DNA of 13,322 bases from Linderina pennispora (lineage: Eukaryota; Kickxellomycota; Kickxellomycetes; Kickxellales; Kickxellaceae), in assembly GCF_002104995.1 (NCBI RefSeq), contig NW_024468466.1, positions 1 to 13,322 on the forward strand, read 5' to 3'. Below the pieces are notes generated by a model that saw only the letters and a program-made list of their open reading frames with translations, had not been told where the DNA came from and did no database searches. Numbering within the stretch: position 1 is the stretch's first letter; every line of letters starts with the position of its first letter. This document shows, piece by piece, positions 1 to 6,035 of the stretch. A program made the position numbers and the translations under genes.

Positions 1-16
1 GCAGATAACTAGCTCT

Positions 17-28
17 GAATGACCTCCT
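17..28 (+). repeat. Left cargo-boundary inverted repeat, unit A
   Basis: GAATGACCTCCT lies between the noncoding junction and the transposase 3' end. It faces an inverted partner at 3246-3257 that matches at 11 of 12 bases. The motif recurs at the same place in every unit. A terminal inverted repeat or a recombination site are both possible. Confidence 0.5.
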
Positions 29-75
29 TATTGAAGCATTTTCTATCAATGCAAATTTCTTACTGAGAATTCCTA

Positions 76-83
76 TTTTAAAA
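76..83. terminator. TTTTAAAA motif downstream of transposase, unit A
   Basis: The palindromic octamer TTTTAAAA lies 5 bp past the transposase stop. The same octamer sits at the convergent ends of the 79-aa and 544-aa genes in every unit, including diverged unit B. A shared 3'-end or polyadenylation signal is inferred; in AT-rich DNA chance is possible. Confidence 0.3.
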
Positions 84-88
84 GTTAC

Positions 89-1321
89 TTATGACATGTC
101 TACATAGAAGTTCATTGACTCATCAATTTTAGCTTGAATCAGTCTATCTTGTAGTTCTCTCATTGAAGCTTCTAACTCTACTTTTTGTGGTAAAGTACTT
201 CCAACTTCAGCATGTGTTGATCTCTCCTGGTTGTTGCTAGGGTAGTCAAAGTTAGATAGAACCAAAGTGTGTGGTGATGTTCAACAGGAACTTTACTAGC
301 TGCTAGGATCTTCTTCATATTGTAGAGTAAGCAACAGAGTTTAAACTGCACATTGTATACTAGTTGTGTTTCTAATTCTCACAACTTCTTCTATTTGATA
401 GTCTCTTAAATGTGTTACCTAGTTCTCCAAATGTGCTCTCAACCATTGATCTAAATGACCCAAGTTTGCTATTATATTCTAACTCTGCTTCACTTAAGTT
501 GGTTCCTCTTGGCTTTCTAACTGGTAAGCAAAAGTTATGCATTCCAAAATTCTCATTCTCTTCTGCTTCTGTTAACTCTTCCAGAATACTTTGAGGATAA
601 CCACCATCTAAAAACAACACAATCTACTGGAGAGATGTATTTCAATAGTGACATATTCTTAATCATCTTAGAGTCTGGGTGGTCTTTACATTCCTCAGTT
701 GGTGAAACAAGGACAACCATTCCATTCAAATCAATGCAAAACTTGTGTTCTATATCCTGACTTCTTCAACTTGAAGGAATAAAGATTTGGTTTGTATGCA
801 CCATTATGTAGAGCTCGTGAGTCATGTCCATCTAACATAAGAGTTATATGCTTAAAGTTTGTTGGATTCTGAATCTTTGCTGAGATCACTCTTAGTTCTG
901 GAGTGGAGAACATTGTGTGCAAGTAGTGTGAAAGCTTCTTGTTCAACTCACTTAACTCTGAGATATAGAACATATTATGAATTACTTGGTAGCTGCTCTT
1001 AGGAATAAACCTCTCCATCTCATTGATTGATAGCCCAGCAACTAACTGGTACAAAATCAAGAGTCCTTTCTCAACATTTCTGTAAGGACATGGATACTGC
1101 TTTCCACCAAATAGAACATTTAAGAAGAAGAACACAGGGATCATTCCAAGTTGCTTTACAAGTGTATCTTTGATGAGCTTTATTTCTTTCACTTCATGAG
1201 CTTCACTCCTATAGTACTTCTGTTGTTTATGTACTAACCAGTCTTCATCAAGAAATCTCCACTTTGTTGTGTAGAGCACATTCCACTCCTTCTCTCTTAA
1301 TTCTTGTAATTGATTGTCCAT
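89..1321 (-). pseudogene. DDE_Tnp_4 transposase, unit A copy, frameshifted (probably by sequencing error)
   Basis: This is the unit A counterpart of the intact 409-aa transposases at 6036-7265 and 9714-10943. Reading from the ATG at 1321, the N-terminal domain with its helix-turn-helix and first catalytic Asp (DGHDSRA) is intact. An extra A in the run at 738-741 then shifts the frame. Further extra bases lie near 610-614 (A run), 390 (T) and 361 (T), and one C is missing near 262. The middle part is still readable as a separate frame at 372-620, with the second Asp (DGGY) and the Glu (VESTFGE). All the lesions are one-base indels, several in homopolymers, and all lie within about 740 bases of the window edge. 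Assembly or read error is therefore more likely than true decay. If real, this copy makes no complete transposase. Confidence 0.75.
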
Positions 1322-1372
1322 CTGTGTGAGGTAGTCATAAATAAAAATTTCAACTTTTATCAATTTTAGAAA
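1322..1372. promoter_or_regulatory. Divergent intergenic promoter region, unit A
   Basis: These 51 bp separate the divergent transposase and 79-aa start codons. They contain TGTGAGG next to the transposase ATG and an A/T-rich TCATAAAT block. Both are kept in diverged unit B at 4433-4472, which suggests a compact bidirectional promoter. No Shine-Dalgarno sequence is seen for either gene. Confidence 0.45.
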
Positions 1373-1612
1373 ATGGGATCATTCCAGAACTTCTTCAAGC
1401 AACATTTAGCTGAGATGTGTGAGGAAGAAAGAGATATGCTTACTCTGCTACTTATTCATGACTTTGATATGAGTGATGACTTAGCAATACAAGTGCGTAA
1501 TTGGATCCAACATATTGCTACTGATTGTGAGGTAAGGGTTGAACATGTGTATGATGTTTGTCATACTTTCCATAGAGATATGGAGAGAATGGTTGCTTAT
1601 ACTATGTTTTAA
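1373..1612 (+). CDS. Conserved 79-aa protein of unknown function, unit A
   Basis: This plus-strand gene sits between two minus-strand genes. It diverges from the transposase and converges with the 544-aa gene, whose stop is 8 bp away. The protein is identical to those at 7317-7556 and 10995-11234. It begins MGSFQNFF and is predicted to be mostly helical, with charged residues and a single WI pair near residue 46. There is no signal peptide, membrane segment or zinc-binding cluster. Its reality is supported by the diverged homologue at 4473-4712, which has the same length with about 34 of 79 residues matching. The function is not recognised; a transposition or replication accessory or a DNA-binding partner is conceivable from context only. 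Confidence 0.75.
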   Translation: MGSFQNFFKQHLAEMCEEERDMLTLLLIHDFDMSDDLAIQVRNWIQHIATDCEVRVEHVYDVCHTFHRDMERMVAYTMF

Positions 1613-1614
1613 AA
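1607..1614. terminator. TTTTAAAA at convergent gene ends, unit A
   Basis: The palindromic octamer overlaps the stop codon of the 79-aa gene and lies just beyond the stop of the convergent 544-aa gene. It could serve both strands as a 3'-end signal. It is conserved in unit B despite divergence of the flanking coding sequence. Confidence 0.35.
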
Positions 1615-1620
1615 TGGCTG

Positions 1621-3255
1621 CTATTCAACTGTGATTGTTCTATATCCCACACTTATAACTCTTAGATATATTTGTTGCTTTCTTTCTCCTAACTGTTGAG
1701 AAATTGCTTTTCCAATAGAACTGTCAACTGGTGTCCTAATAAGAGTTGGCTGTTTATCTCTCCCTTTAATAAGAATATCAACATAGAAGTATGAATGTCC
1801 TCTAAAAGTATGGAGTGCATAATGTGTAGCTGTAAATTCATCACCTAACTGAAGAACATTGTAAGCAACTCTATACAATGAAGGTTTCAGATCTGTATTC
1901 TCTTTGATAAATATATGGCTAGTTTCATCAAGTGTGATATTGTCTATTGCTGTTGTTAATGCATTGATGTTTTCCTCTTTTGCAGAATATTTATCCTCTG
2001 ACATTTTTGATAGACATATCTTACTCTTTGCTTGCTTACTATCTATCCAACCAATATGCATTCCTTTATAGTTAACTAATCCCATCTCTTCAAAAGTGTG
2101 ATACTGCTTAGTTGTAGGATAAGTTGACCAGAAGGAGTTTCTCTGACTTGGAACAATAGTTATATTCTCATCAACTCTTCTAAGAACTTTTTCTGTTTCA
2201 AGACCACTCTCAAGTGAATCATATATTTGATAAAGTGTAGGTCTGTTGTTGAATGAGAGATTAGCAACAACTACCATTGGATCATCATTCTTGTTTAGTT
2301 TCTTAATAATTCCTTGCTTCTTTGATGTGATAGAGTTAAACCAATGACAATATGCTAGAGTATGCTGTTGTCTCACATAAATGCAAACTGTATAACAACT
2401 ACTAACTTTATCAACAAGTGCTTTCCACTGCTTTTCATAAGAAGTTGCAAATGTTCTGCATTCATTCATAAACTGAACTGTGTTAAGAAGCAAGTTACTA
2501 TTCCATTCAACTGTTTGCATCTGAGAAGAATGTACAGTTAGTTCTATCCTAGTCAAACCAGAGTTTCTGCAAGCATACAATGTTTCTCCAAAGTTGTGCA
2601 AAGTTGGCATTACAAATTCAGAAAGTTTGGAACTAAGAGGATTACGAACTTCACCACTCTCAAGAAGCTGAATAAACTTGTTATAAATTTTGTTCTTAAC
2701 TTTAACATCTCCTTTCTTTGTAAACCAGCTAATACAGTTAGAGCCAGACTTGTGTAAATCATCTACAACATCTTTCTTTTCAACTCCTCTTTCTAAAAGG
2801 TATTTATAGATAATATTTCTAGATGAGATATTCATACAATCCATTGTGATGTCATAATTCTGTAGAAATATTTTGTGATCAGCCATAGTAGCAAACTTCA
2901 CTGTTAACAAAGAACTAGTTATTGCAATGTTTGGGGTAGATACTTTGTAAATAGCAACTGGTCCATATTGCTCACTAATCTTGCTTCTAACATACTTATA
3001 ACCAAAACCTTCTCCAAATACTTTATGCAATCTAACACTAGCTGACTTCTGCTTCACCTTTATATCTGATTCACTGCATTTCTCAACAACAACCTCAACA
3101 ATGAATGAGTCAACAAATATTTCAGAAGAGTGCTTAAATCCAAGTTGCTCTACACCTCTAGCAGTATACCTAGCATCAGCAACATCAGGCATATTTCTTC
3201 TTTCTGACAACACTCTTGTTAGTAATGCTCTTAGTTCACTTTGGAAGGGGGTCAT
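1621..3255 (-). CDS. 544-aa putative replication-initiator-like protein (Rep_trans-like motif order), unit A
   Basis: The protein is identical to the unit C and D copies; see the entry at 7565-9199 for the motif description. This copy is uninterrupted, in contrast to the frameshifted transposase of the same unit. Its ATG lies inside the right boundary repeat at 3246-3257. The second methionine, at residue 22, is an alternative start that would place the whole coding region inside the boundary repeats. Confidence 0.75.
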   Translation of the reverse strand: MTPFQSELRALLTRVLSERRNMPDVADARYTARGVEQLGFKHSSEIFVDSFIVEVVVEKCSESDIKVKQKSASVRLHKVFGEGFGYKYVRSKISEQYGPVAIYKVSTPNIAITSSLLTVKFATMADHKIFLQNYDITMDCMNISSRNIIYKYLLERGVEKKDVVDDLHKSGSNCISWFTKKGDVKVKNKIYNKFIQLLESGEVRNPLSSKLSEFVMPTLHNFGETLYACRNSGLTRIELTVHSSQMQTVEWNSNLLLNTVQFMNECRTFATSYEKQWKALVDKVSSCYTVCIYVRQQHTLAYCHWFNSITSKKQGIIKKLNKNDDPMVVVANLSFNNRPTLYQIYDSLESGLETEKVLRRVDENITIVPSQRNSFWSTYPTTKQYHTFEEMGLVNYKGMHIGWIDSKQAKSKICLSKMSEDKYSAKEENINALTTAIDNITLDETSHIFIKENTDLKPSLYRVAYNVLQLGDEFTATHYALHTFRGHSYFYVDILIKGRDKQPTLIRTPVDSSIGKAISQQLGERKQQIYLRVISVGYRTITVE

Positions 3256-3257
3256 TC
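3246..3257 (-). repeat. Right cargo-boundary inverted repeat, unit A
   Basis: AGGGGGTCATTC is the inverted partner of GAATGACCTCCT at 17-28. It includes the first-choice start codon of the 544-aa gene, so coding constraint may explain part of its conservation. Confidence 0.5.
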
Positions 3258-3697
3258 CTGGACTTGTAAATTTTAGTAAATTACAATTTTGTTAGATAGT
3301 TATTTGAATAATCGTTTTCAGAACTATTTTTTGCTACTAGATATTTTTGTAACAGATATTTATAATTGTTGTGTCCAGAATGTTTTTGTGTGTATAATTG
3401 ATTTTAAAAATACAAATATTTTTTTTGCCATTTCACCCAAACCGCCATCGGCATCTTGGAAAAGTTTCAGTGAACATAATTTCCTTGTGGTTGCTTAGCC
3501 ACATCTATTGAGATATTGACTTTTGTTGCCCAATGATAATTAACCCCAAATATGCAAAGGTTTTTCTTTCTGGTTGAAATTATGTTCACTGAAACTTTTC
3601 CAAGATGCCGATGGCGGTTTGGGTGAAATTTTTATTTCACTGAAATTGCCAATAGTTTAAACATGTATAAATAGTTGTTATGCAGATAACTAGCTCT
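3258..3697. other. Noncoding junction region between units A and B
   Basis: No gene is credible here. The stretch 3258-3429 is very AT-rich and should hold the promoter of the 544-aa gene, which starts at its left edge. The palindromic module follows at 3430-3629. The stretch 3630-3697 contains a perfect TATAAATA at 3666-3673 and the unit boundary sequence. Equivalent regions lie at 5524-5963, 9202-9641 and 12880-13322. Plus-strand frames of 60-76 codons in these regions are not stable between copies and are ignored. Confidence 0.7.
3430..3629. repeat. Palindromic module, inverted ('flip') centre orientation, unit A
   Basis: The left arm at 3430-3483 and right arm at 3576-3629 are 54-bp perfect inverted repeats. 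The 92-bp centre at 3484-3575 starts CTTGTGGTTG and ends TTTCTGGTT, the exact reverse complement of the centre in unit B. The arms could form a long cruciform or hairpin stem. The location between units suggests a replication-origin, resolution or recombination role. Confidence 0.9.
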
Positions 3698-3709
3698 GAA
3701 TGACCTCCT
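3698..3709 (+). repeat. Outer left boundary repeat, unit B
   Basis: GAATGACCTCCT is identical to the type 1 copies. Identity with units A, C and D stops directly after it, so it marks the switch into type 2 sequence. Confidence 0.55.
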
Positions 3710-3713
3710 GTGT

Positions 3714-3757
3714 ATCAACTGAAATTTTTCAGGATGCCGAAGGGGGTTTCGTAGAAG
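3714..3757. repeat. Degenerate copy of the palindrome right arm (type 2)
   Basis: The segment reads ATCAACTGAAATTTTTC, then AGGATGCCGA, then AGGGGGTTTCGTAGAA. It aligns with the type 1 right arm (TTCACTGAAACTTTTCC, AAGATGCCGATGGCGG, TTTGGGTGAA) with scattered substitutions. It looks like the arm belonging to the type 2 element, kept inside unit B in addition to the intact type 1 module at 5696-5895. Confidence 0.6.
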
Positions 3758-3925
3758 CACCATATTTGGCATCTTTGTTTGTTTGTTAATCTAGTTGCTA
3801 GAATCTTTTTGGCCATTGCTAAACATTCTGTTTTTTAAAATATTTATCTACTGTTAGTAATTGATTTCTTATTTGTTAATTGGTTATTCTGTTAACAGAT
3901 ATTTAGTTTCTTTAAACTTTTATAT
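3758..3925. other. AT-rich remnant DNA in unit B with possible transposase 3' fragment
   Basis: This stretch has no counterpart in type 1 units and no open gene. On the minus strand at 3787-3828 it encodes a short stretch reading MAKKILATR. This recalls the type 1 transposase C-terminal part (NMKKILAAS), and the nucleotides read AAGATTCTAGCAACTAG against AAGATCCTAGCAGCTAG. It is probably decayed type 2 transposase sequence. An 'aacagatattta' string near 3895-3906 is also present in the type 1 junction AT-rich region. Confidence 0.4.
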
Positions 3926-4432
3926 TTATGAATGGCCTCCTAACATTAGTGTTACATGTTTAAACCCTTGTGGATTCTGTATCTTTGCTGCAAAGACTCG
4001 TAGTTCTGGAGTTGAAAACATTGTTTGCAGATAGTATGTTAGTTTCTTGTTCAAATCTTTCATTTCAGAAATATAGAACATATTGTGAATAGCTTGATAG
4101 CTGCTTCTTGGAATGAATCTTTCCATTTCATTGATTGACAATCCTTCAACAAGTTGGTACAAGATGAGCAATCCTTTCTCTACACTTCTGTAAGGACATG
4201 GATAATGAGTGCAACCAAACAAAACATTCAGAAAGAAGAAAACAGGAATCATCCCTAGATGTTTAAGAAGTGTATCTTTTATATGCTTAATTTCTCTTAC
4301 TTCATGAACTTCACTTCTGTGATATTTTGTGGGCTTTAAAATTACCCAGTCATCATTCAGAAACTTCCATTTGTTTGTGTACAGCTTATGAAACTCCCTT
4401 TCTCTGAGTTCTTGTAATTGATGATTCATCAT
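3926..4432 (-). pseudogene. Truncated type 2 DDE transposase, N-terminal DNA-binding part only
   Basis: The 168-aa frame aligns with the first ~163 residues of the type 1 transposase at roughly three quarters identity by eye. This part includes the conserved LGMIPVFFFLNVLFG segment and the helix-turn-helix-like GLSINEMERFIPRSSYQAIH. It stops after FKHVTLML, where type 1 continues with catalytic DGHDSRA; here the frame reads GGHS and ends. All DDE residues and the C-terminal region are lost. The break falls on a GAATGGCCTCCT boundary-like sequence. The start is one of two tandem ATGs, the second (4429) aligning with the type 1 start. A truncated transposase keeping DNA binding could act as a repressor, as known for some other transposons, but that is inference. 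Confidence 0.75.
3930..3941 (+). repeat. Inner left boundary-like repeat, unit B
   Basis: GAATGGCCTCCT differs by one base from GAATGACCTCCT and faces the repeat at 5512-5523. It lies exactly where the type 2 transposase is truncated, next to its stop codon. It may be the original type 2 boundary or a site where deletion occurred. Confidence 0.45.
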
Positions 4433-4472
4433 TGTGAGGCACTCATAAATTTAAAAGTTGTCATTTATTACA
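4433..4472. promoter_or_regulatory. Divergent intergenic promoter region, unit B
   Basis: This 40-bp gap between divergent ATGs is the type 2 version of the type 1 51-bp region. Shared blocks are TGTGAGG at the transposase side, TCATAAAT in the middle and an AAGTTG/AACTT-like stretch before the 79-aa start. Conservation in otherwise diverged DNA supports a functional bidirectional promoter. Confidence 0.45.
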
Positions 4473-4712
4473 ATGGGCCCATTCTACACTTTCTTCACTA
4501 CAAAACTTGCTGACCTTGATGAGCAAGAGAGAGAAAAGCTTGCACAACTACTAACTAAGAATTTCAGTATGAGCAGGAAATTGTCAGTATATATCAGAGC
4601 ATGGATTGAGAGTGTTTCAGAAGATAAGGGTGTTACTATTAAGCATGTGTTTGATGTATGCAACTACAGTTGTGCAGATATGGAAGTAATGGTTGCTAAC
4701 TGCCCATTTTAA
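4473..4712 (+). CDS. Conserved 79-aa protein of unknown function, type 2 version
   Basis: Starting at MGPFYTFF, this protein is the same length as the type 1 protein and aligns without gaps. About 34 of 79 residues are identical. The shared residues include FF at 7-8, LA at 12-13, the RxWI motif near residues 43-46, HVxDVC near 59-64, DME near 69-71 and the C-terminal Phe. An upstream in-frame TTG at 4458 would add five residues but has no type 1 counterpart, so the ATG is preferred. It is the only gene of unit B that remains whole, which hints at a function useful without an active transposase. No known family is recognised. Confidence 0.75.
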   Translation: MGPFYTFFTTKLADLDEQEREKLAQLLTKNFSMSRKLSVYIRAWIESVSEDKGVTIKHVFDVCNYSCADMEVMVANCPF

Positions 4713-4714
4713 AA
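4707..4714. terminator. TTTTAAAA at convergent gene ends, unit B
   Basis: The same palindromic octamer sits at the 79-aa stop codon, abutting the stop of the convergent 544-aa homologue at 4715. It is preserved although the surrounding sequence has diverged. A bidirectional 3'-end signal is inferred. Confidence 0.35.
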
Positions 4715-5521
4715 CTAGATCCTCGCAATATGGATAATACGATTATGAATTCTAGCTACTTTAAGTACTACTTCTTGATTTGGTTCACCAATAATAGAAG
4801 CAATATATTCACCAAATGGACTACTTGCTTGTATTTTGATATGAGTGTGAGTACTGCTAACTACTTCATTGTGAATCATATAGATATCTAGATAGTAGAA
4901 TGGCAACCCTCTAAAAGTATATAAGAAATAATGACTAACTAGGAACTCATCTCCAGCATGAAGTATGTTATAAGCAACTTTGTATCTAGCTGGCCTAAGA
5001 TCAGTATTTTCTCTTATGTATATGGGTTCTAGATCATCAAGTTCAATGTTGCTGATATCAGCAATAAGATCATCTATTCCTAGGTCATCAGCATCCTCAC
5101 TAATACTTGAGAGAGTTGAGAGACAAACTTTCTCTCTTGCTTGTTGAGCAGTTAGCCAATCAATATGCATCCCACGATAGTTTACAAGTCCCATTTCAGC
5201 AAATGTGTGTTGTTGTCTTTCTCTTGAAGCAACAGGCCAGAAAGAATTCCTCTGACTTGGAACAATGGTGATGTTTGTGTTATCTCTTCTTAGAACAACT
5301 TCTGATTCAACAGGACCACTGCTGGTAGCATATGTTAGAAGAACAGTTGGGTGCCCATTAAATGTAAGATTGGAAACAACAGTCATCACATCCTCATTCT
5401 CTTTCAACTTTTTAGCTATTCCTTGTTTCTTCATAGTTGTCCTATTGAACCAATGGCAGTAACCAAGAGCATGTTCTTTATGGAAGTAAATGCATAACAT
5501 ATTTTTGTTATAGGGGGTCAT
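4715..5521 (-). pseudogene. Type 2 homologue of the 544-aa protein, N-terminal half deleted
   Basis: The frame has 268 codons. From about residue 9 (MLCIYFHKEHALGYCHWFN) it aligns with residues ~289-544 of the type 1 protein at roughly half identity. Blocks such as NITIVPSQRNSFW, TFxEMGLVNYxGMHI and IxENTDLxPxxYxVAYNxL are strongly kept. The first three residues (MTP) come from the shared type 1 end, and the join lies at the GGGGGTCA of the boundary repeat. The whole region carrying the replication-initiator-like motifs is missing. The fused frame is open and could be expressed from the shared upstream region, giving a C-terminal-domain protein, but it is most simply a deletion product. Confidence 0.75.
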
Positions 5522-5523
5522 TC
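5512..5523 (-). repeat. Right boundary inverted repeat, unit B
   Basis: AGGGGGTCATTC is identical to the type 1 right repeat and marks the return from type 2 to type 1 sequence. It pairs inversely with 3698-3709 (11 of 12) and with 3930-3941 (10 of 12). Confidence 0.55.
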
Positions 5524-5695
5524 CTGGACTTGTAAATTTTAGTAAATTACAATTTTGTTAGATAGTTATTTGAATAATCGTTTTCAGAACTATTTTTTGC
5601 TACTAGATATTTTTGTAACAGATATTTATAATTGTTGTGTCCAGAATGTTTTTGTGTGTATAATTGATTTTAAAAATACAAATATTTTTTTTGCC

Positions 5696-5895
5696 ATTTC
5701 ACCCAAACCGCCATCGGCATCTTGGAAAAGTTTCAGTGAACATAATTTCAACCAGAAAGAAAAACCTTTGCATATTTGGGGTTAATTATCATTGGGCAAC
5801 AAAAGTCAATATCTCAATAGATGTGGCTAAGCAACCACAAGGAAATTATGTTCACTGAAACTTTTCCAAGATGCCGATGGCGGTTTGGGTGAAAT
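5696..5895. repeat. Palindromic module, 'flop' centre orientation, unit B
   Basis: The 54-bp arms at 5696-5749 and 5842-5895 are perfect inverted repeats and identical to those of unit A. The 92-bp centre at 5750-5841 starts AACCAGAAAG and ends AACCACAAG, the exact reverse complement of the unit A centre. Confidence 0.9.
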
Positions 5896-5963
5896 TTTTA
5901 TTTCACTGAAATTGCCAATAGTTTAAACATGTATAAATAGTTGTTATGCAGATAACTAGCTCT

Positions 5964-5975
5964 GAATGACCTCCT
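5964..5975 (+). repeat. Left cargo-boundary inverted repeat, unit C
   Basis: GAATGACCTCCT is inverted relative to AGGGGGTCATTC at 9190-9201. Confidence 0.5.
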
Positions 5976-6022
5976 TATTGAAGCATTTTCTATCAATGCA
6001 AATTTCTTACTGAGAATTCCTA

Positions 6023-6030
6023 TTTTAAAA
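6023..6030. terminator. TTTTAAAA downstream of transposase, unit C
   Basis: The palindromic octamer lies 5 bp beyond the transposase stop codon and matches the octamers at the other gene ends of the element. Its role as a 3'-end signal is inferred. Confidence 0.3.
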
Positions 6031-6035
6031 GTTAC

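Larger units (their letters stand above)
1..3681. mobile_element. Tandem unit A, type 1 element (three genes plus invertible palindromic module)
   Basis: This is the first of four head-to-tail units that begin with 'gcagataactagc'. Gene order and sequence match units C and D. It differs from C by five single-base indels between about 262 and 741, which break the transposase frame, and by a complete inversion of the 92-bp centre of its palindromic module at 3484-3575. The 79-aa and 544-aa genes give the same proteins as in C and D. The boundary is set by the repeat register and the window start, not by a proven element end. Confidence 0.85.
3682..5947. mobile_element. Tandem unit B, chimeric and deleted type 2 element in type 1 ends
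   Basis: The unit is 2266 bp against about 3680 bp for the others. Bases 3682-3709 and about 5512-5947 match type 1 units almost perfectly. The interior is a diverged relative with a truncated transposase, an intact 79-aa gene and an N-terminally truncated 544-aa homologue. It is probably non-autonomous and maintained by proteins from neighbouring full units. Confidence 0.8.
5524..6035. other. Noncoding junction region between units B and C
   Basis: The AT-rich presumed promoter side for the leftward 544-aa gene is at 5524-5695, the palindromic module at 5696-5895, and TATAAATA at 5932-5939. The unit boundary sequence starts at 5948, the boundary repeat lies at 5964-5975, and the remainder runs to the transposase stop. 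No gene is supported. Confidence 0.7.

Noticed and set aside
3289-3498. Plus-strand frames of 60-76 codons over the AT-rich junction and palindrome in each unit
   Set aside because: Their lengths and C-termini change between copies because they run into the inverted centre and poly-T length changes. No conservation independent of the DNA repeat is visible.
3430-3629. Palindromic module as a separate short inverted-repeat transposon (MITE) inserted in the element
   Set aside because: It has the same position in every unit, in both orientations, with no clear target duplication. Inversion in place explains this better than repeated insertion at one base position.
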